Shown here in pieces: positions 7,843 to 18,885 of a DNA stretch of 64,000 bases (its first letter is position 1; each line of letters begins with the position of its first letter). Position numbers and translations under genes: made by a program. The notes beneath the pieces were generated by a model. That model searched no databases. It was not told where the DNA came from and saw nothing but the letters and a program-made list of their open reading frames with translations. Origin of the DNA: Arthrobacter sp. CDRTa11 (GTDB lineage: Bacteria > Actinomycetota > Actinomycetes > Actinomycetales > Micrococcaceae); assembly GCF_026427775.1 (NCBI RefSeq), contig NZ_CP044532.1, positions 2,914,001 to 2,978,000 of the forward strand, read 5' to 3'.

Positions 7843-8676
7843 GTGAACTGGTTTGAGGCGGCCCTGCTGGGCCTTGTGCAGGGACTGACCGAATTTCTAC
7901 CGATTTCATCAAGCGCGCACCTGCGGATTGTGGGGGAGTTCCTGCCGAACGCCGCCGATCCCGGTGCCGCCTTTACCGCCATAACGCAACTGGGAACCGA
8001 AACGGCGGTCCTTGTCTTTTTTCGGCATGACATCGTCAGGATCTTCAGGGCGTGGACCGGCGCACTCACCGGCAAAGTGTCCAGGCAGGACCCGGATGCG
8101 CGGATGGGTTGGCTCGTTATTCTCGGAAGCCTGCCCATCATCGTCCTGGGGCTTCTGTTCCAGGACCAGATCGAATCAGTACTGCGGAGCCTGTGGATCG
8201 TGGCCACCACGCTGATCGTCTTCGGGCTGGTCCTGGCGGTGGCCGATGCGGTGGGCAGACAGGAACGCGAGCTGACCCGGCTGACGTACAAGCATGGTGT
8301 CTTTTATGGACTTGCCCAGGCAATGGCGCTTATTCCCGGCGTTTCGAGGTCGGGCGGGACCATCACGGCCGGCCTGCTGATGGGCTACACCAGGGAAGCC
8401 GCGGCACGGTATTCATTCCTCCTGGCCATTCCTGCCGTTTTCGGCAGCGGTCTGTTCCAGCTCTACAAGACCGTCACCAACGAGGGCATCAGCGGACCCT
8501 ACGGCCTGCCGGAGACGGCGATGGCCACCGTCATTGCGTTTGCCGTGGGCTATGTGATCATCGGCTGGTTCCTGAAGTTCGTTTCCACCCGCAGCTACCG
8601 CCTCTTTGTCTGGTACCGGATCTTCCTGGGGATGGCGCTGTATCTGCTGCTCGGTTTCAATGTCATCAGCGCCTAG
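7843..8676 (+). CDS. uppP: Undecaprenyl-diphosphatase
   Basis: A 277-residue polytopic membrane enzyme that dephosphorylates undecaprenyl pyrophosphate to recycle the lipid carrier for peptidoglycan. Diagnostic motifs are [18 protein letters not shown] near the N-terminus and [17 protein letters not shown] in the middle, which carry the catalytic Glu, Ser and Arg residues of the BacA/UppP family. About seven to eight hydrophobic segments are visible. It starts with GTG at 7843. mshC starts 16 bases after its stop. Confidence 0.95.
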   Translation: MNWFEAALLGLVQGLTEFLPISSSAHLRIVGEFLPNAADPGAAFTAITQLGTETAVLVFFRHDIVRIFRAWTGALTGKVSRQDPDARMGWLVILGSLPIIVLGLLFQDQIESVLRSLWIVATTLIVFGLVLAVADAVGRQERELTRLTYKHGVFYGLAQAMALIPGVSRSGGTITAGLLMGYTREAAARYSFLLAIPAVFGSGLFQLYKTVTNEGISGPYGLPETAMATVIAFAVGYVIIGWFLKFVSTRSYRLFVWYRIFLGMALYLLLGFNVISA

Positions 8677-8691
8677 CACTAGGCTTGGCCT

Positions 8692-9975
8692 GTGAAATCC
8701 TGGATATCCCGCCCTGTTCCCGAACTGCCCGGAAGAATGTCCGCCGTACGGCTGTTCGACACAGCCCGCGGCATCGAAGTGACACTTCCCGCGGGCCGAG
8801 ACCAGTCGATGTATGTCTGTGGAATCACCCCTTATGACGCCACGCACATGGGGCACGCTGCCAGTTACGTGGCCTTTGACCTGCTGAACCGGGCCTGGCG
8901 CGACGCCGGGCAGCGCGTTTCGTACGTCCAGAATGTCACCGACGTTGACGACCCCCTACTGGAACGGGCCACAGCCACGGGAGTTGACTGGAGGGACCTT
9001 GCGGCCAGCCAGGTTGAGCTCTTCCGGACCGATATGGAAGCACTGAACGTGCTGGCACCGGATAACTATGTTGGGGCCGTGGAATCCATTCCCCTCATTG
9101 TCCCGGCGATCGAGCACCTTGTCCGGCTCGGCCTCGCCTATCGCGTGCCGGGTAGTGCGGAAGAACCCGACGGCGATGTGTATTACGACGTCGAGGCAGC
9201 CGGCAAGCATTCCGTCCCCGATGAACCGGATGCCTGGACCCTGGGCTCCATTTCGGGCATGGCGGAAACTGAGATGCTGGAGCTCTTTGCTGAACGGGGC
9301 GGCGATCCCGGGCGGGCCGGCAAGCGGCAGGCCCTTGATCCACTCCTCTGGCGGGTTGCGCGGGACGGCGAGCCCAGCTGGCCCGGCGGCGAGCTTGGGC
9401 CGGGCAGGCCCGGCTGGCACATCGAGTGCACAGTCATCGCCCAGAAATACCTCCCGGCCCCCTTCACCGTCCAGGGCGGCGGCTCTGACCTGATCTTCCC
9501 CCATCACGAAATGGGTGCCGGGCATGCGTATTCTCTGGCCGGCGTGCCGTTGGCCCAGCACTTTGCCCACGCCGGCATGGTGGGCCTTGACGGTGAAAAG
9601 ATGAGCAAGTCCAAGGGAAATCTGGTCCTGGTCTCCGCATTGCGGGCTGCAGGGGAGGAGCCCGCGGCCATCCGCCTGGCTATCCTGGCACACCACTACC
9701 GTACGGACTGGTCCTGGACAGGGTCCGGATTTGCCCAGGCGAAGGAACGGCTGGAGTCCTGGCGCCGCGCCCTCGCCAGTGCTCCCGCGGGATCCGCGGC
9801 TGGCCTTATTGCCGGGATGCGCGAGGCAATGGCCGCTGATTTGAACGCGCCCGGGGCGCTGGCGGCCGTGGACAAATGGGCTGCGATGGCTACCGCATCA
9901 GGCACTGAGGGGAGCCAGCATGACCAGGCTCTTGCCAGCGACGCGATAGATGCACTTCTCGGCGTCCGGCTGTAA
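8692..9975 (+). CDS. mshC: Mycothiol cysteine ligase
   Basis: A 427-residue protein related to cysteinyl-tRNA synthetase. It activates cysteine with ATP and joins it to GlcN-myo-inositol, the third step of mycothiol synthesis in the cytoplasm. The class I signature appears as THMGH, and the KMSKS loop as [10 protein letters not shown]. Zinc/cysteine-binding residues include YVCGITPYD and GWHIECT. It is shorter than CysRS and lacks the anticodon-binding domain, as expected for MshC. It starts with GTG at 8692, just after uppP. Mycothiol is an actinobacterial marker. Confidence 0.95.
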   Translation: MKSWISRPVPELPGRMSAVRLFDTARGIEVTLPAGRDQSMYVCGITPYDATHMGHAASYVAFDLLNRAWRDAGQRVSYVQNVTDVDDPLLERATATGVDWRDLAASQVELFRTDMEALNVLAPDNYVGAVESIPLIVPAIEHLVRLGLAYRVPGSAEEPDGDVYYDVEAAGKHSVPDEPDAWTLGSISGMAETEMLELFAERGGDPGRAGKRQALDPLLWRVARDGEPSWPGGELGPGRPGWHIECTVIAQKYLPAPFTVQGGGSDLIFPHHEMGAGHAYSLAGVPLAQHFAHAGMVGLDGEKMSKSKGNLVLVSALRAAGEEPAAIRLAILAHHYRTDWSWTGSGFAQAKERLESWRRALASAPAGSAAGLIAGMREAMAADLNAPGALAAVDKWAAMATASGTEGSQHDQALASDAIDALLGVRL

Positions 9976-9987
9976 CGATTTCTTTTT

Positions 9988-10021
9988 GAGGCCGCTTCCC
10001 GTCCGGATGCGGGTCGGCCTC
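9988..10021. terminator. Hairpin between convergent mshC and PAC2 genes
   Basis: GAGGCCG at 9988-9994 pairs with CGGCCTC at 10015-10021, with an inner CCCG/CGGG pair. It lies 12 bases after the mshC stop and abuts the PAC2 gene stop. The T-run is upstream rather than downstream, so efficiency is uncertain. Confidence 0.5.
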
Positions 10022-10927
10022 TTAGGGCCGGTCCTGGCCGCGGCGTTTGAGGTACCGCTCAAACTCCCGTGCGATGGATTCCCCGCTCGCCTCAGGAAGG
10101 TCGGCCGTATCCTTGGCCTCTTCCAACTGGCGCACGTAGGCAGCGATCTCCGGATCCTCGGTGGCGAGCTCATCAACGCCCCGCTCCCAGGCGTCGGCTT
10201 CCTCGGCCAGTTCGTGTGTATCCAAAGGCACCTGCAGCAATTCCTCAATCCGGTGCAGGAGGGCCAGCTGCGCCTTGGGTGACGGCGCCTGGGCTACGTA
10301 GTGCGGTACGGCCGCCCACAGCGACACGGTAGGAATCCCGGCGAGCAGCGAGACTTCGGACAGTACGCCCACAATCCCCACCGGACCTTCATACTGGGAG
10401 GCCTCCAGGTTCAGCCGCTCCCGGAGCGGCCCGTCGTCGGAAGAGGTACTGACGGGGATAGGCCGGCTGTGCGGAACGTCAGCCAGCAGGGCTCCCACCA
10501 GCACCACGTAGTCCACCTTCAACGCCTCCGCATGCACCAGCAGCTCGGCCGTGTAGGCACGCCATTTATAGGAGGGCTCAGTTCCCTGCACAAAGATGAC
10601 ATCCACGTTGGAGCCGGGCGCACTCGCCTTGTAGATGCGCGTAGATGGCCATTTGATCTTCCGTTCACCTGCCGCGTTCCGCCGCACCGTTGGACGGGTG
10701 AACTGGAAGTCGTAGTATTCATCAGCGTCGATGGAGGCAACCTTCTTGCCGCCCCAGAGCTTGTTGAGGTAGCGAAGTGAATCGCTCGCGGCCTCGCCGG
10801 CGTCGTTCCAGCCTTCAAAGGCGGCCAACATCACGGTCACCCGCTCTCCGTCCGCCACTGGCAGCAGGAACCGCTCGGGCTCGTCCGCGGCATCCGGTTC
10901 GGTGGTGTCTCCATCGAAGCTATTCAT
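10022..10927 (-). CDS. PAC2 family protein
   Basis: A 301-residue protein with AAFEGWNDAGEAASDSLRYL near the N-terminus, FVQGTEPSYKWRAY in the middle and a helical C-terminal region. This is the pattern of the PAC2 family, named after the eukaryotic proteasome assembly chaperone. Actinobacterial members are widespread and their role is not established; the presence of a proteasome locus 3 kb away is suggestive but not proof. An acidic N-terminal tail precedes the domain. It is convergent with mshC. Confidence 0.88.
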   Translation of the reverse strand: MNSFDGDTTEPDAADEPERFLLPVADGERVTVMLAAFEGWNDAGEAASDSLRYLNKLWGGKKVASIDADEYYDFQFTRPTVRRNAAGERKIKWPSTRIYKASAPGSNVDVIFVQGTEPSYKWRAYTAELLVHAEALKVDYVVLVGALLADVPHSRPIPVSTSSDDGPLRERLNLEASQYEGPVGIVGVLSEVSLLAGIPTVSLWAAVPHYVAQAPSPKAQLALLHRIEELLQVPLDTHELAEEADAWERGVDELATEDPEIAAYVRQLEEAKDTADLPEASGESIAREFERYLKRRGQDRP

Positions 10928-11077
10928 TTCTTCACCCTACGTCCAAGAAGCTGGGTGATGCATCGAATGAACCGCCAAAAAAACAAGCCGGCGCGGCGTA
11001 AGGGTTCAAGGAGGCCCCCATATTCGCCAAGGGCGTAGCCCGCAGCTGGCGTTCAGGTGGCACCGTAGACTGAAACC

Positions 11078-11827
11078 ATGCGATCCACTGCCTCCCCTTC
11101 CCCGCTGAGAGCCGTTCTTTGGGACATGGACGGCACCATCGTGGACACGGAACCATACTGGATCGCCGCCGAACACGCGCTGGTCCAGGCGTACGGCGGG
11201 ACCTGGTCGCACGAGCAGGCCATGCAGCTGGTGGGGCAGTCCCTGACGTTTTCCGCAGGCATTCTGCAGGAGGCCGGTGTCCGGCTGGAGATCCGGGAGA
11301 TTATCGACACCCTGACTGCCGAGGTCATCCGCAATGTGCAGCGCAAGGTTCCTTGGCGTCCCGGTGCGCGGGAACTGCTGGATGACCTCCACAGTGCCGG
11401 CATCCGGTGCGCCCTGGTCACCATGTCTGAAGGCCCGCTGGCACGCCAAATCGTTTCCAGCCTTCCCCGGCAGTACTTCGAATTCCTGGTTACCGGAGAC
11501 ACTGTGGTCCGCGGCAAGCCGGACCCTGAGGCGTACCTGACGGCCGTTGAACTGCTGCGCCAGGATGATCCCGGCCTGAGCGTGGACCACTGTGTGGCGC
11601 TGGAGGATTCGGCACCGGGCGTTGCGGCCGCGGTGGCCTCAGGTGTTGCCACCGTTGCCATTCCTCACATGGTCCCGCTGCCGCCAGATCCACGGCACCT
11701 CACGTGGGATTCACTGGAGGGACGCACCGTGGCCGACCTGGAATCCATCGCTGTGCGCCGGGGCGAACAGCAGGCCCAAACAACGGCAATGCCGGCAAAC
11801 GCTTCGAGGAGCCTCGCACTTGACTGA
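11078..11827 (+). CDS. HAD family hydrolase
   Basis: A 249-residue phosphatase-like protein. Motif I is LWDMDGTIVDTEPYW with nucleophile D16 and acid/base D18. Motif II is LVTMSEG, the lysine comes in RGKPDPEAYL, and the last acidic motif is ALEDSAPGV. The cap domain between residues 25 and 95 is of the beta-phosphoglucomutase type. It probably removes phosphate from a small sugar phosphate. Its stop overlaps the start of the site-2 protease gene by 8 bases, so the two are translationally coupled. Confidence 0.92.
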   Translation: MRSTASPSPLRAVLWDMDGTIVDTEPYWIAAEHALVQAYGGTWSHEQAMQLVGQSLTFSAGILQEAGVRLEIREIIDTLTAEVIRNVQRKVPWRPGARELLDDLHSAGIRCALVTMSEGPLARQIVSSLPRQYFEFLVTGDTVVRGKPDPEAYLTAVELLRQDDPGLSVDHCVALEDSAPGVAAAVASGVATVAIPHMVPLPPDPRHLTWDSLEGRTVADLESIAVRRGEQQAQTTAMPANASRSLALD

Positions 11828-12986
11828 AACGAAAGCGCCCTCCCGCCGGGAGGGCATTCCGCTGGGCAGGATTGCGGGCATTCCCGTCATTTTGGCGTAC
11901 TCCTGGTTTGTCATCGCCGCCTTTACGGTGGTTGCCTTCGGGCCCGCGCTCCTGGCGAGGAATCCCGCCCTGGGCTTCGCCGCCTACGTCGTAGCCTTTG
12001 CCTACGCCGTGCTCTTGCTGATCTCCGTCCTCGTCCACGAACTGGCTCACGCGCTGACCGCCAAGATCTATGGCTGGCCCACGCAGAAAATCGTCCTGAA
12101 CCTTTGGGGCGGGCACACACAGTTCGAAAACTTCACGGCCACCCCGGGGCGCTCCGTGCTGGTGGCATTGGCCGGGCCGGCTGCCAACTTCGTTCTTGCC
12201 GGTGCGGCTTGGCTGGTGCTTTCCATGACGAGCCTTCCCAGCGTGGCGGACATCCTGACAAATATCTTTATGGTGGCAAACCTGCTGATCGGCATATTCA
12301 ACGTCCTGCCCGGACTCCCACTAGACGGTGGGCGCCTGGTCGAGTCGGCGGTCTGGAAAGCAACAGGAAGTCAGGCAAAAGGCACAATCGCGGCGGGCTG
12401 GGCCGGACGCGTCCTTGTTGTCGCCCTGGGTTACTGGTTTATTGTCCGGCCGCTGCTGGCCGGTGAGCAGCCGGACTTTAGCTTCCTGATGATCACCATC
12501 CTCGTCGCCGGATTCCTGTGGATGGGCGCCTCGGCCTCCATCCAACAGGGAACACTGCGCAGCAGGCTCCACCTCGTGAGCGCTGTAGCACTGTCCGAAC
12601 CCGCCGTCGGCATTCCAGCTTCAGCAACGGTGGCGGAAATCCTGCGGCTCTCACCGTCGGGAACCCCTGCAGTTGTTGTCTGCGGCCCGGACGGCCGCCC
12701 GCAGGGAGTAGTGGACCCATCGGCTGTTTCTGCCGTTCCCCCTGCCGCCGCGGGAACCACCCCCGTCACCGCCGTGTCCTATGCCCTGGTTCCGGGCGCC
12801 TATGTGCCCGAATGGTCCAAGGGGCAGGAGCTCATCCAGTACCTCGCCCAACTGGAGGGCCGGGAATATGCTGTGGTGGACCACCGGGGGACGGTGACCG
12901 GGCTCCTGCGGCAGAATGCCGTGCTGGCCGCCATCACCGGCAAGGGTGTCCGGCCCAATGGCTATCCGCAGGGCCAAAACCGGTAG
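11820..12986 (+). CDS. Site-2 protease family membrane metallopeptidase with CBS-like tail
   Basis: A 388-residue protein from a TTG at 11820. It has several transmembrane helices, the zinc motif LVHELAHAL (H73, E74, H77) and the third ligand region LPGLPLDGGRL. The C-terminal 130 residues resemble a degenerate CBS pair facing the cytoplasm. Proteins of this M50 subclass cleave substrates within the membrane; the substrate here is unknown. The longer frame reaching back into the HAD gene is not the real N-terminus, because similarity starts at PLGRIAGIPV. Confidence 0.9.
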   Translation: MTETKAPSRREGIPLGRIAGIPVILAYSWFVIAAFTVVAFGPALLARNPALGFAAYVVAFAYAVLLLISVLVHELAHALTAKIYGWPTQKIVLNLWGGHTQFENFTATPGRSVLVALAGPAANFVLAGAAWLVLSMTSLPSVADILTNIFMVANLLIGIFNVLPGLPLDGGRLVESAVWKATGSQAKGTIAAGWAGRVLVVALGYWFIVRPLLAGEQPDFSFLMITILVAGFLWMGASASIQQGTLRSRLHLVSAVALSEPAVGIPASATVAEILRLSPSGTPAVVVCGPDGRPQGVVDPSAVSAVPPAAAGTTPVTAVSYALVPGAYVPEWSKGQELIQYLAQLEGREYAVVDHRGTVTGLLRQNAVLAAITGKGVRPNGYPQGQNR

Positions 12987-13119
12987 AGTTACGTGCCGGT
13001 CGTGCATTGCCGCTGAACGGTTGCCGACGAGGGCCTCTGTGCAGGGCCGGGCTGGCCATAACAGTGCGCGGCCCAACAGTTTCAGCGGCCCCACAGTCTT
13101 ACAGGAGCGAGGAAGAATC

Positions 13120-14184
13120 ATGAGCAGCGAAACTGCCGCCAACGAAGCCACAGCAGCAACCCAAGACGGTGTTGTTGGCAGCGGCTTGCAGCCAACAGGC
13201 GCTGCACGGCGCCGGGGTCCCTTCCGCGAAGGGGAGCGGGTCCAGCTGACTGACGAGCGCGGCCGGATGAACACCATCACGCTGGAAACCGGCGGCGCGT
13301 TCCACACCCACCGCGGTTTCCTGAACCACGACGAGATCATCGGCAAGGTGGACGGTTCGGTGGTGGTGAACAACGTCGGCCAGCAGTACCAGACGCTGCG
13401 CCCGCTGCTCTCCGATTTTGTGCTGTCCATGCCCCGGGGCGCCGCCGTGGTTTACCCGAAGGATGCAGGGCAGATTGTCACCATGGCGGACATCTTTCCC
13501 GGCGCCAGGGTGGTGGAGGCCGGAGTCGGTTCAGGCGCGCTGTCCATCTCACTGCTCCGCGCTGTGGGCGACAACGGCTACCTTCACTCCTTTGAACGCC
13601 GGGCGGAATTCGCGGACATTGCCCGGGGCAACGTGGAGACCATCTTTGGTGGCCCCCACCCCGCCTGGAAGGTCTCACTCGGCGATTTCCAGGAGGAAGT
13701 GGTCCGCAGCGAAGCCCCCGGGTCTGTTGACCGTGTGGTCCTTGACATGCTGGCGCCGTGGGAGTGCCTCGACGCCGTTGCCACGGTGCTTGCGCCGGGC
13801 GGCGTTTGGATCAATTACGTAGCTACCGTCACGCAGCTTTCCCGGACGGCCGAGGCCATCCGCGCCGACGGCCGTTTCACCGAGCCCGATGCATGGGAAT
13901 CCATGGTGCGCGGCTGGCACCTGGAAGGCCTGGCGGTCCGCCCGGACCACCGCATGGTGGCCCACACCGGTTTCCTGCTGGTGACACGCCGGCTGGCTGA
14001 CGGTGTCACCGGGATTTCGGTCAAGCGCCGGCCGTCCAAAACGGATTTCAATGAAGAGGACGTCAATGCCTGGACGCCCGGGGCGGTGGGCGAACGGCTG
14101 GTATCAGACAAGAAACTTCGCCGTGCAGCGAGGGACGCCATCGCCGGCACCAACGTTAAAGACGAACCGGAGATCACGAACTAG
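13120..14184 (+). CDS. trmI: tRNA (adenine-58-N1)-methyltransferase
   Basis: A 354-residue protein with the TrmI architecture. There is an N-terminal OB-like region (REGERVQLTDERGR), a YPKDAGQIVTMADIFPGARVVEAGVGSGALSISL core with the SAM-binding loop VEAGVGSG, and the catalytic DMLAPWE segment. It methylates A58 in the tRNA T-loop. The ATG at 13120 is preceded by a GAGGAAG ribosome-binding site. This gene regularly lies just before the proteasomal ATPase gene in actinobacteria, as it does here. Confidence 0.94.
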   Translation: MSSETAANEATAATQDGVVGSGLQPTGAARRRGPFREGERVQLTDERGRMNTITLETGGAFHTHRGFLNHDEIIGKVDGSVVVNNVGQQYQTLRPLLSDFVLSMPRGAAVVYPKDAGQIVTMADIFPGARVVEAGVGSGALSISLLRAVGDNGYLHSFERRAEFADIARGNVETIFGGPHPAWKVSLGDFQEEVVRSEAPGSVDRVVLDMLAPWECLDAVATVLAPGGVWINYVATVTQLSRTAEAIRADGRFTEPDAWESMVRGWHLEGLAVRPDHRMVAHTGFLLVTRRLADGVTGISVKRRPSKTDFNEEDVNAWTPGAVGERLVSDKKLRRAARDAIAGTNVKDEPEITN

Positions 14185-14263
14185 TCCATATTTCGGGAGT
14201 CTTCAGCTGTACCTGCCAACTTGGGGCTAAGGTCTTAAGAGAAGCGCAGGAAGGGGCTGATGC

Positions 14264-16018
14264 ATGATGGAGACGCCGAACCAGGACTCCGGACGCACAC
14301 CGGCGGAGCAGTCTGCCGCCAACGATCTGTCCGTTGCCGACCGGCAGGTTAACATCCTCCGGGACAAACTCAGGCACATCGACCGCCAATTGGCAGCCGC
14401 GACACAAAACAACGCCAAGCTGGTCAGCATGCTGGAAACTGCGAAAGCGGAGATTCTTCGGCTGAAGAACGCCTTGGACCAGGAAGGGCAGCCGCCGTAC
14501 AGCTTTGGCACCATTCTCCAGTTGAATCCGAAGCGGCAGCCGTCGGCCGGCAGCAGCGGGCAAGCCGCAACTGAGGAATCCGCCGACATCTTCAATGCCG
14601 GCCGCAAGATGCGGGTGGGGATCAGTCCACTGGTCAACATCAACCAGTTGGCAGTGGGCCAGGAGGTCCTGCTCAACGAGGCACTGCTGATCGTGGCCGG
14701 ACTCGGGTACGAGCGTGCCGGAGAGCTTGCGACACTCAAGGAAATGCTCGGCGCCGACCGCGCCCTGGTGGTGGGGCGCGCGGACGAAGAGCGGGTGATC
14801 CGGCTGTCCGGGGCGCTGCTGTCCGAAAAGCTCAGGGTGGGCGATGCACTGTCCATCGACTCCCGCACAGGATATGCCCTGGAGAAGGTGCCCCGGTCTG
14901 AGGTGGAAAACCTCGTGCTCGAGGAAGTCCCGGACATCACCTACGAGGACATCGGTGGACTGGGGCCACAGATCGAGCAGATCCGCGACGCCGTCGAGCT
15001 GCCGTTCCTGCACCCTGACCTCTACCGTGAGCACGGCCTGAAGGCACCCAAGGGGATCCTGCTTTATGGCCCGCCGGGCTGCGGCAAGACCCTCATCGCC
15101 AAGGCAGTAGCCAACTCGTTGGCCGCCCGGGCGGCAGAACGTTCAGGCAACGTAGACCTGAAGAGCTACTTCCTGAACATCAAGGGTCCGGAACTGCTGG
15201 ACAAGTACGTGGGGGAGACCGAACGGCACATCCGCCTGATCTTCTCCCGGGCCCGCGAAAAGGCCTCCGACGGCAGCCCCGTAGTGGTGTTCTTCGATGA
15301 GATGGACTCCCTTTTCCGCACCCGCGGAACAGGGATCTCCTCAGACGTCGAAACCACCATCGTTCCCCAGCTGCTCAGTGAGATCGACGGCGTGGAGCGG
15401 CTGGACAACGTGATTGTGATCGGCGCCTCCAACCGCGAGGACATGATTGATCCGGCCATCCTGCGTCCGGGGCGCCTGGACGTCAAAGTCAAGATCCACC
15501 GTCCCGACGCCGAGGCCGCAGCCGACATCTTCAACAAGTACATCACCACTGATCTGCCGTTCCACGAGTCCGATCTGGCAGAGCATGACGGTGACGTCCA
15601 GGCAACGGTGGATGCCATGATCCAGCGCACGGTGGAAGCCATGTACTCCACGGACAAGTCCAACGAGTACCTCGAGGTCACCTACGCCAACGGCGACACA
15701 GAGATGCTCTACTTCAAGGACTTCAACTCCGGCGCCGTGGTGCAGAATGTGGTTGACCGGGCCAAGAAGTACGCCATCAAGGATTTGCTGACGCTGCACC
15801 AGAAGGGCCTGCGGATCGAGCACCTGCTGCGCGCCGTGGTGGATGAATTCCGCGAACACGAGGATATGCCCAACACCACCAATCCGGATGACTGGGCACG
15901 CATCTCCGGCAAGAAGGGCGAGCGGATCACCTACATCCGCACCATTGTGCAGGGCAAGGCAGGCCAGGAGCCAGGCAAGTCTATTGAGACGATGCCGAAC
16001 ACAGGGCAGTACCTGTGA
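14264..16018 (+). CDS. arc: Proteasome-forming AAA ATPase ARC/Mpa
   Basis: A 584-residue hexameric ATPase that unfolds pupylated proteins and feeds them to the 20S core. It shows an N-terminal coiled coil (residues 22-75, recognises Pup), double OB domain (about 80-210), and an AAA module with Walker A GPPGCGKT (269-276), Walker [10 protein letters not shown] and the arginine-rich second region of homology. The C-terminus ends in QYL, the docking motif that opens the PrcA gate. A second ATG follows directly at 14267. It overlaps dop by 4 bases. Confidence 0.97.
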   Translation: MMETPNQDSGRTPAEQSAANDLSVADRQVNILRDKLRHIDRQLAAATQNNAKLVSMLETAKAEILRLKNALDQEGQPPYSFGTILQLNPKRQPSAGSSGQAATEESADIFNAGRKMRVGISPLVNINQLAVGQEVLLNEALLIVAGLGYERAGELATLKEMLGADRALVVGRADEERVIRLSGALLSEKLRVGDALSIDSRTGYALEKVPRSEVENLVLEEVPDITYEDIGGLGPQIEQIRDAVELPFLHPDLYREHGLKAPKGILLYGPPGCGKTLIAKAVANSLAARAAERSGNVDLKSYFLNIKGPELLDKYVGETERHIRLIFSRAREKASDGSPVVVFFDEMDSLFRTRGTGISSDVETTIVPQLLSEIDGVERLDNVIVIGASNREDMIDPAILRPGRLDVKVKIHRPDAEAAADIFNKYITTDLPFHESDLAEHDGDVQATVDAMIQRTVEAMYSTDKSNEYLEVTYANGDTEMLYFKDFNSGAVVQNVVDRAKKYAIKDLLTLHQKGLRIEHLLRAVVDEFREHEDMPNTTNPDDWARISGKKGERITYIRTIVQGKAGQEPGKSIETMPNTGQYL

Positions 16019-17688
16019 CGGCTGCACCGGAACCCGTCGTCGGGGGATCGCTCCCCGTCGGCGGGGCCATGCGCGTTATGGGGGCCGAGACCGAGTACGG
16101 GATCCATGCCCCCTCGGCCCCCGGCGCCAATGCCACCATGATGTCCGCCCGGGTAGTGCAGGCGTATGCGCAGGTGACACGCCAGCGCGCCGCCGGAGGA
16201 GCAGAGACGCGGTGGGACTACACCGACGAGGAGCCCCTGCACGACGCCCGCGGCTGGACGCTTGAGCGGGAATCTGCCCACCCCAGCCAGCTGACTGACC
16301 AACCGCCGGTTCTTGACGCCGAAGCCGTGGCCCTTGCCTACGGACGCGAGGAACTGGAACTCGACGGGCAGGACGAGTCAGGCACGCTGCTGATGAACAT
16401 GGTCCTGGGGAACGGCGCGCGCCTGTACGTGGACCATGCCCACCCGGAGTATTCCAGCCCTGAGGTCACCAGTCCCCGTGACGCCGTGAAGTGGGACGCG
16501 GCAGGGGACCTCGTAGCCCTGGCCGCAGTCCGGCGGCTCGCGGCGGATCCGGAACTCCCCGCCGTCAACCTCTACAAAAACAACACGGACAACAAGTCCG
16601 TCTCGTACGGGTCCCATGAGAACTACCTCATGCCGCGTTCTGTCCCGTTTGGCGACATCGTGCGGGGCCTGACACCCTTCTTCGTCACCCGGCAAATCAT
16701 GTGTGGTTCCGGCCGGGTGGGCCTGGGACAGGACAGCTCCACACCGGGTTACCAGATCAGCCAGCGGGCGGATTTCTTTGAAGCGGAAGTGGGCCTTGAG
16801 ACCACCATCCGGCGGCCCATCATCAATACCCGTGATGAACCGCATGCCACGGCAGACAAATACCGTCGGCTGCATGTGATCATTGGGGACGCCAACCTGA
16901 GCCAGGTGTCCAACTACCTGAAGTTCGGCGCCACAGCCCTGGTTCTCAGCCTCATCGAAGCCGGCCTTGCGCCGAAAGTGGAAGTGCACGAGCCCGTCGC
17001 CGGGCTGCAGGCCGTCAGCCACGACACGTCGCTGACCGCCAAACTCAGGCTGCTGGACGGGCGCCGGGTAACAGCCCTGGACCTTCAGTGGATGTATCAC
17101 GAGGCCGCCGCAAAGCTCGCCCAGGACACTGGAGTGGGCGACGCCGTCGACGGGGACGGGCACACCCACGAGGTCCTGGAGCGCTGGGCGTCCACGCTCA
17201 CGCAACTGGACTCGGACAGGGCGGCTGCCGCCTCGTCGGTGGAGTGGCTGGCAAAGCTTTCCCTCCTGGAGGGTTACCGGGACCGTGACGGACTGGCCTG
17301 GGACGACGCCCGGCTTGGCCTGGTGGATCTGCAATGGGCGGATATCCGCCCGGAAAAGGGCCTGTATTACAGGTTCCTCGCGCGGAACCGGATGCAACGG
17401 ATCATCGACGACGCCGACATCGCCACTGCGGTCACCGAACCGCCGTCGGACACCCGGGCCTTTTTCCGTGGCCGTTGCATCAGCAGCTTCGGCAAGGATG
17501 TGGTGGGGGCCAGCTGGGACTCGGTGATCTTTGACGTTCCGGGGTACGGCCGGCTCCAACGGGTGCCCACCAGGGAACCGCTGCGCGGCACCAAAGCACT
17601 CACCGGAGGGCTCTTTGCCCGCCATCGGACGGCCGGTCCTTTCCTGGCAGAGCTGCTGGGACACAAGACTGCTCCGCCTCCGGCGTAA
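16015..17688 (+). CDS. dop: Pup deamidase/depupylase
   Basis: A 557-residue ligase-fold enzyme that converts the C-terminal Gln of Pup to Glu and also removes Pup from substrates. Typical motifs are [10 protein letters not shown] near the N-terminus (Mg/ATP site), [12 protein letters not shown] and a [12 protein letters not shown] segment. It begins with GTG at 16015, overlapping the arc stop in GTGA. Deamidation is needed here because the Pup in this window ends in Gln. Confidence 0.96.
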   Translation: MTAAPEPVVGGSLPVGGAMRVMGAETEYGIHAPSAPGANATMMSARVVQAYAQVTRQRAAGGAETRWDYTDEEPLHDARGWTLERESAHPSQLTDQPPVLDAEAVALAYGREELELDGQDESGTLLMNMVLGNGARLYVDHAHPEYSSPEVTSPRDAVKWDAAGDLVALAAVRRLAADPELPAVNLYKNNTDNKSVSYGSHENYLMPRSVPFGDIVRGLTPFFVTRQIMCGSGRVGLGQDSSTPGYQISQRADFFEAEVGLETTIRRPIINTRDEPHATADKYRRLHVIIGDANLSQVSNYLKFGATALVLSLIEAGLAPKVEVHEPVAGLQAVSHDTSLTAKLRLLDGRRVTALDLQWMYHEAAAKLAQDTGVGDAVDGDGHTHEVLERWASTLTQLDSDRAAAASSVEWLAKLSLLEGYRDRDGLAWDDARLGLVDLQWADIRPEKGLYYRFLARNRMQRIIDDADIATAVTEPPSDTRAFFRGRCISSFGKDVVGASWDSVIFDVPGYGRLQRVPTREPLRGTKALTGGLFARHRTAGPFLAELLGHKTAPPPA

Positions 17689-17776
17689 ACCGCCCAAGCC
17701 GGTCAATGGCGTGGCAATATTGGGCATATCGGAAGATCCGTCCCGGATCCGATGACTCACAGAGGGAGTGATAACA

Positions 17777-17980
17777 ATGGCAGGCCAGGAGCAGCAGCAG
17801 CCACAATCGCGCGACAGCCAGGTCGAGGAAGACGTGCCGGAGGCCCCTCCCGCGCCCCCTGAAGCCCAGGCATCGGCGTCCACCCAGGGCGTGGATGACC
17901 TCCTCGACGAAATCGACGGCGTCCTTGAATCCAACGCTGAAGAGTTTGTCCGCGCGTTCGTCCAAAAGGGCGGTCAGTAA
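17777..17980 (+). CDS. pup: Prokaryotic ubiquitin-like protein Pup
   Basis: A 67-residue acidic, largely disordered protein. The C-terminal half VDDLLDEIDGVLESNAEEF forms the helix bound by ARC, and the last residues are KGGQ. The terminal Gln must be deamidated by Dop before PafA can ligate Pup to lysines. The ATG at 17777 has a GGGAG ribosome-binding site 8 bases upstream; an in-frame GTG at 17768 would overlap that site. Confidence 0.97.
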   Translation: MAGQEQQQPQSRDSQVEEDVPEAPPAPPEAQASASTQGVDDLLDEIDGVLESNAEEFVRAFVQKGGQ

Positions 17981-18062
17981 CCCGGGTTCCGGATGCTGGC
18001 GGAAGCCGCGGACGGCCGGAAACTGTACAGACGCTGAAGTACCACGTTCAAGGAGTGCATGA

Positions 18063-18884
18063 GTGCAGGAATCAACCGCCAATCAGGTAGCCGCCAGTGC
18101 GACGTCGTCATTTACCGAGCATCTGCAGCGGGACCGCCCGGAGCTGCTTCCCTACGGCCGTGACCTCCCGGCCGGAGCAAATCTGAGCACACCCCTGCAG
18201 GTGCCGCACGCCACCACCATCGTGGCGATGAGCTACGGTGGCGGCGTGTTGATGGCCGGTGACAGGCGTGCCACCATGGGCAACGTGATTGCCAGCCGGC
18301 ACATTGAAAAGGTATTTCCGGCAGATCAGTACTCGGTCCTGGGCATAGCGGGAACAGCAGGCATCGCAATAGACCTCACCCGCCTCTTCCAGGTGGAGCT
18401 GGAACACTACGAAAAGATCGAGGGCACGCTGCTCAGCCTGGATGGCAAGGCCAACAGGCTGGGGGCCATGATCCGTAGCAACCTTCCCATGGCCATGCAG
18501 GGACTGGCCGTGGTTCCGCTCTTTGCAGGCTTTGACACCACGGCCGGCGTGGGCCGCCTCTTCTCCTACGACGTCACCGGCGGCCGGTACGAGGAACGCG
18601 AACACCACACGGTGGGGTCCGGTTCGGTTTTCGCCCGCGGCGCCCTTAAAAAGCTATGGCGGCCCAACCTCACGGAAGCCGAGGCAGTTTCGGTGGCCGT
18701 GGAATCGCTTTATGACGCTGCCGACGACGATTCCGCCACCGGCGGCCCTGATCCCGTCCGTCAGCTGTGGCCGATTGTCTATACGGTGAACAGGTCCGGT
18801 GCCCGGCGGGTGCCCGAGTCCGAACTGGCCACGGTGGCAGGAAACATCATCGAAGCCCGTACCAGCGCACGGCGGGAGGCCTAA
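18063..18884 (+). CDS. prcB: Proteasome beta subunit
   Basis: A 273-residue proteasome subunit with a propeptide of 50 residues. The mature protein should begin at Thr51 ([14 protein letters not shown]), the N-terminal nucleophile. GDRRAT and the catalytic Lys/Asp region follow. It starts with GTG at 18063, with an AAGGAG ribosome-binding site about 8 bases before. The prcA ATG comes one base after its stop, so the subunits are co-translated. Confidence 0.96.
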   Translation: MQESTANQVAASATSSFTEHLQRDRPELLPYGRDLPAGANLSTPLQVPHATTIVAMSYGGGVLMAGDRRATMGNVIASRHIEKVFPADQYSVLGIAGTAGIAIDLTRLFQVELEHYEKIEGTLLSLDGKANRLGAMIRSNLPMAMQGLAVVPLFAGFDTTAGVGRLFSYDVTGGRYEEREHHTVGSGSVFARGALKKLWRPNLTEAEAVSVAVESLYDAADDDSATGGPDPVRQLWPIVYTVNRSGARRVPESELATVAGNIIEARTSARREA

Positions 18885-18885
18885 G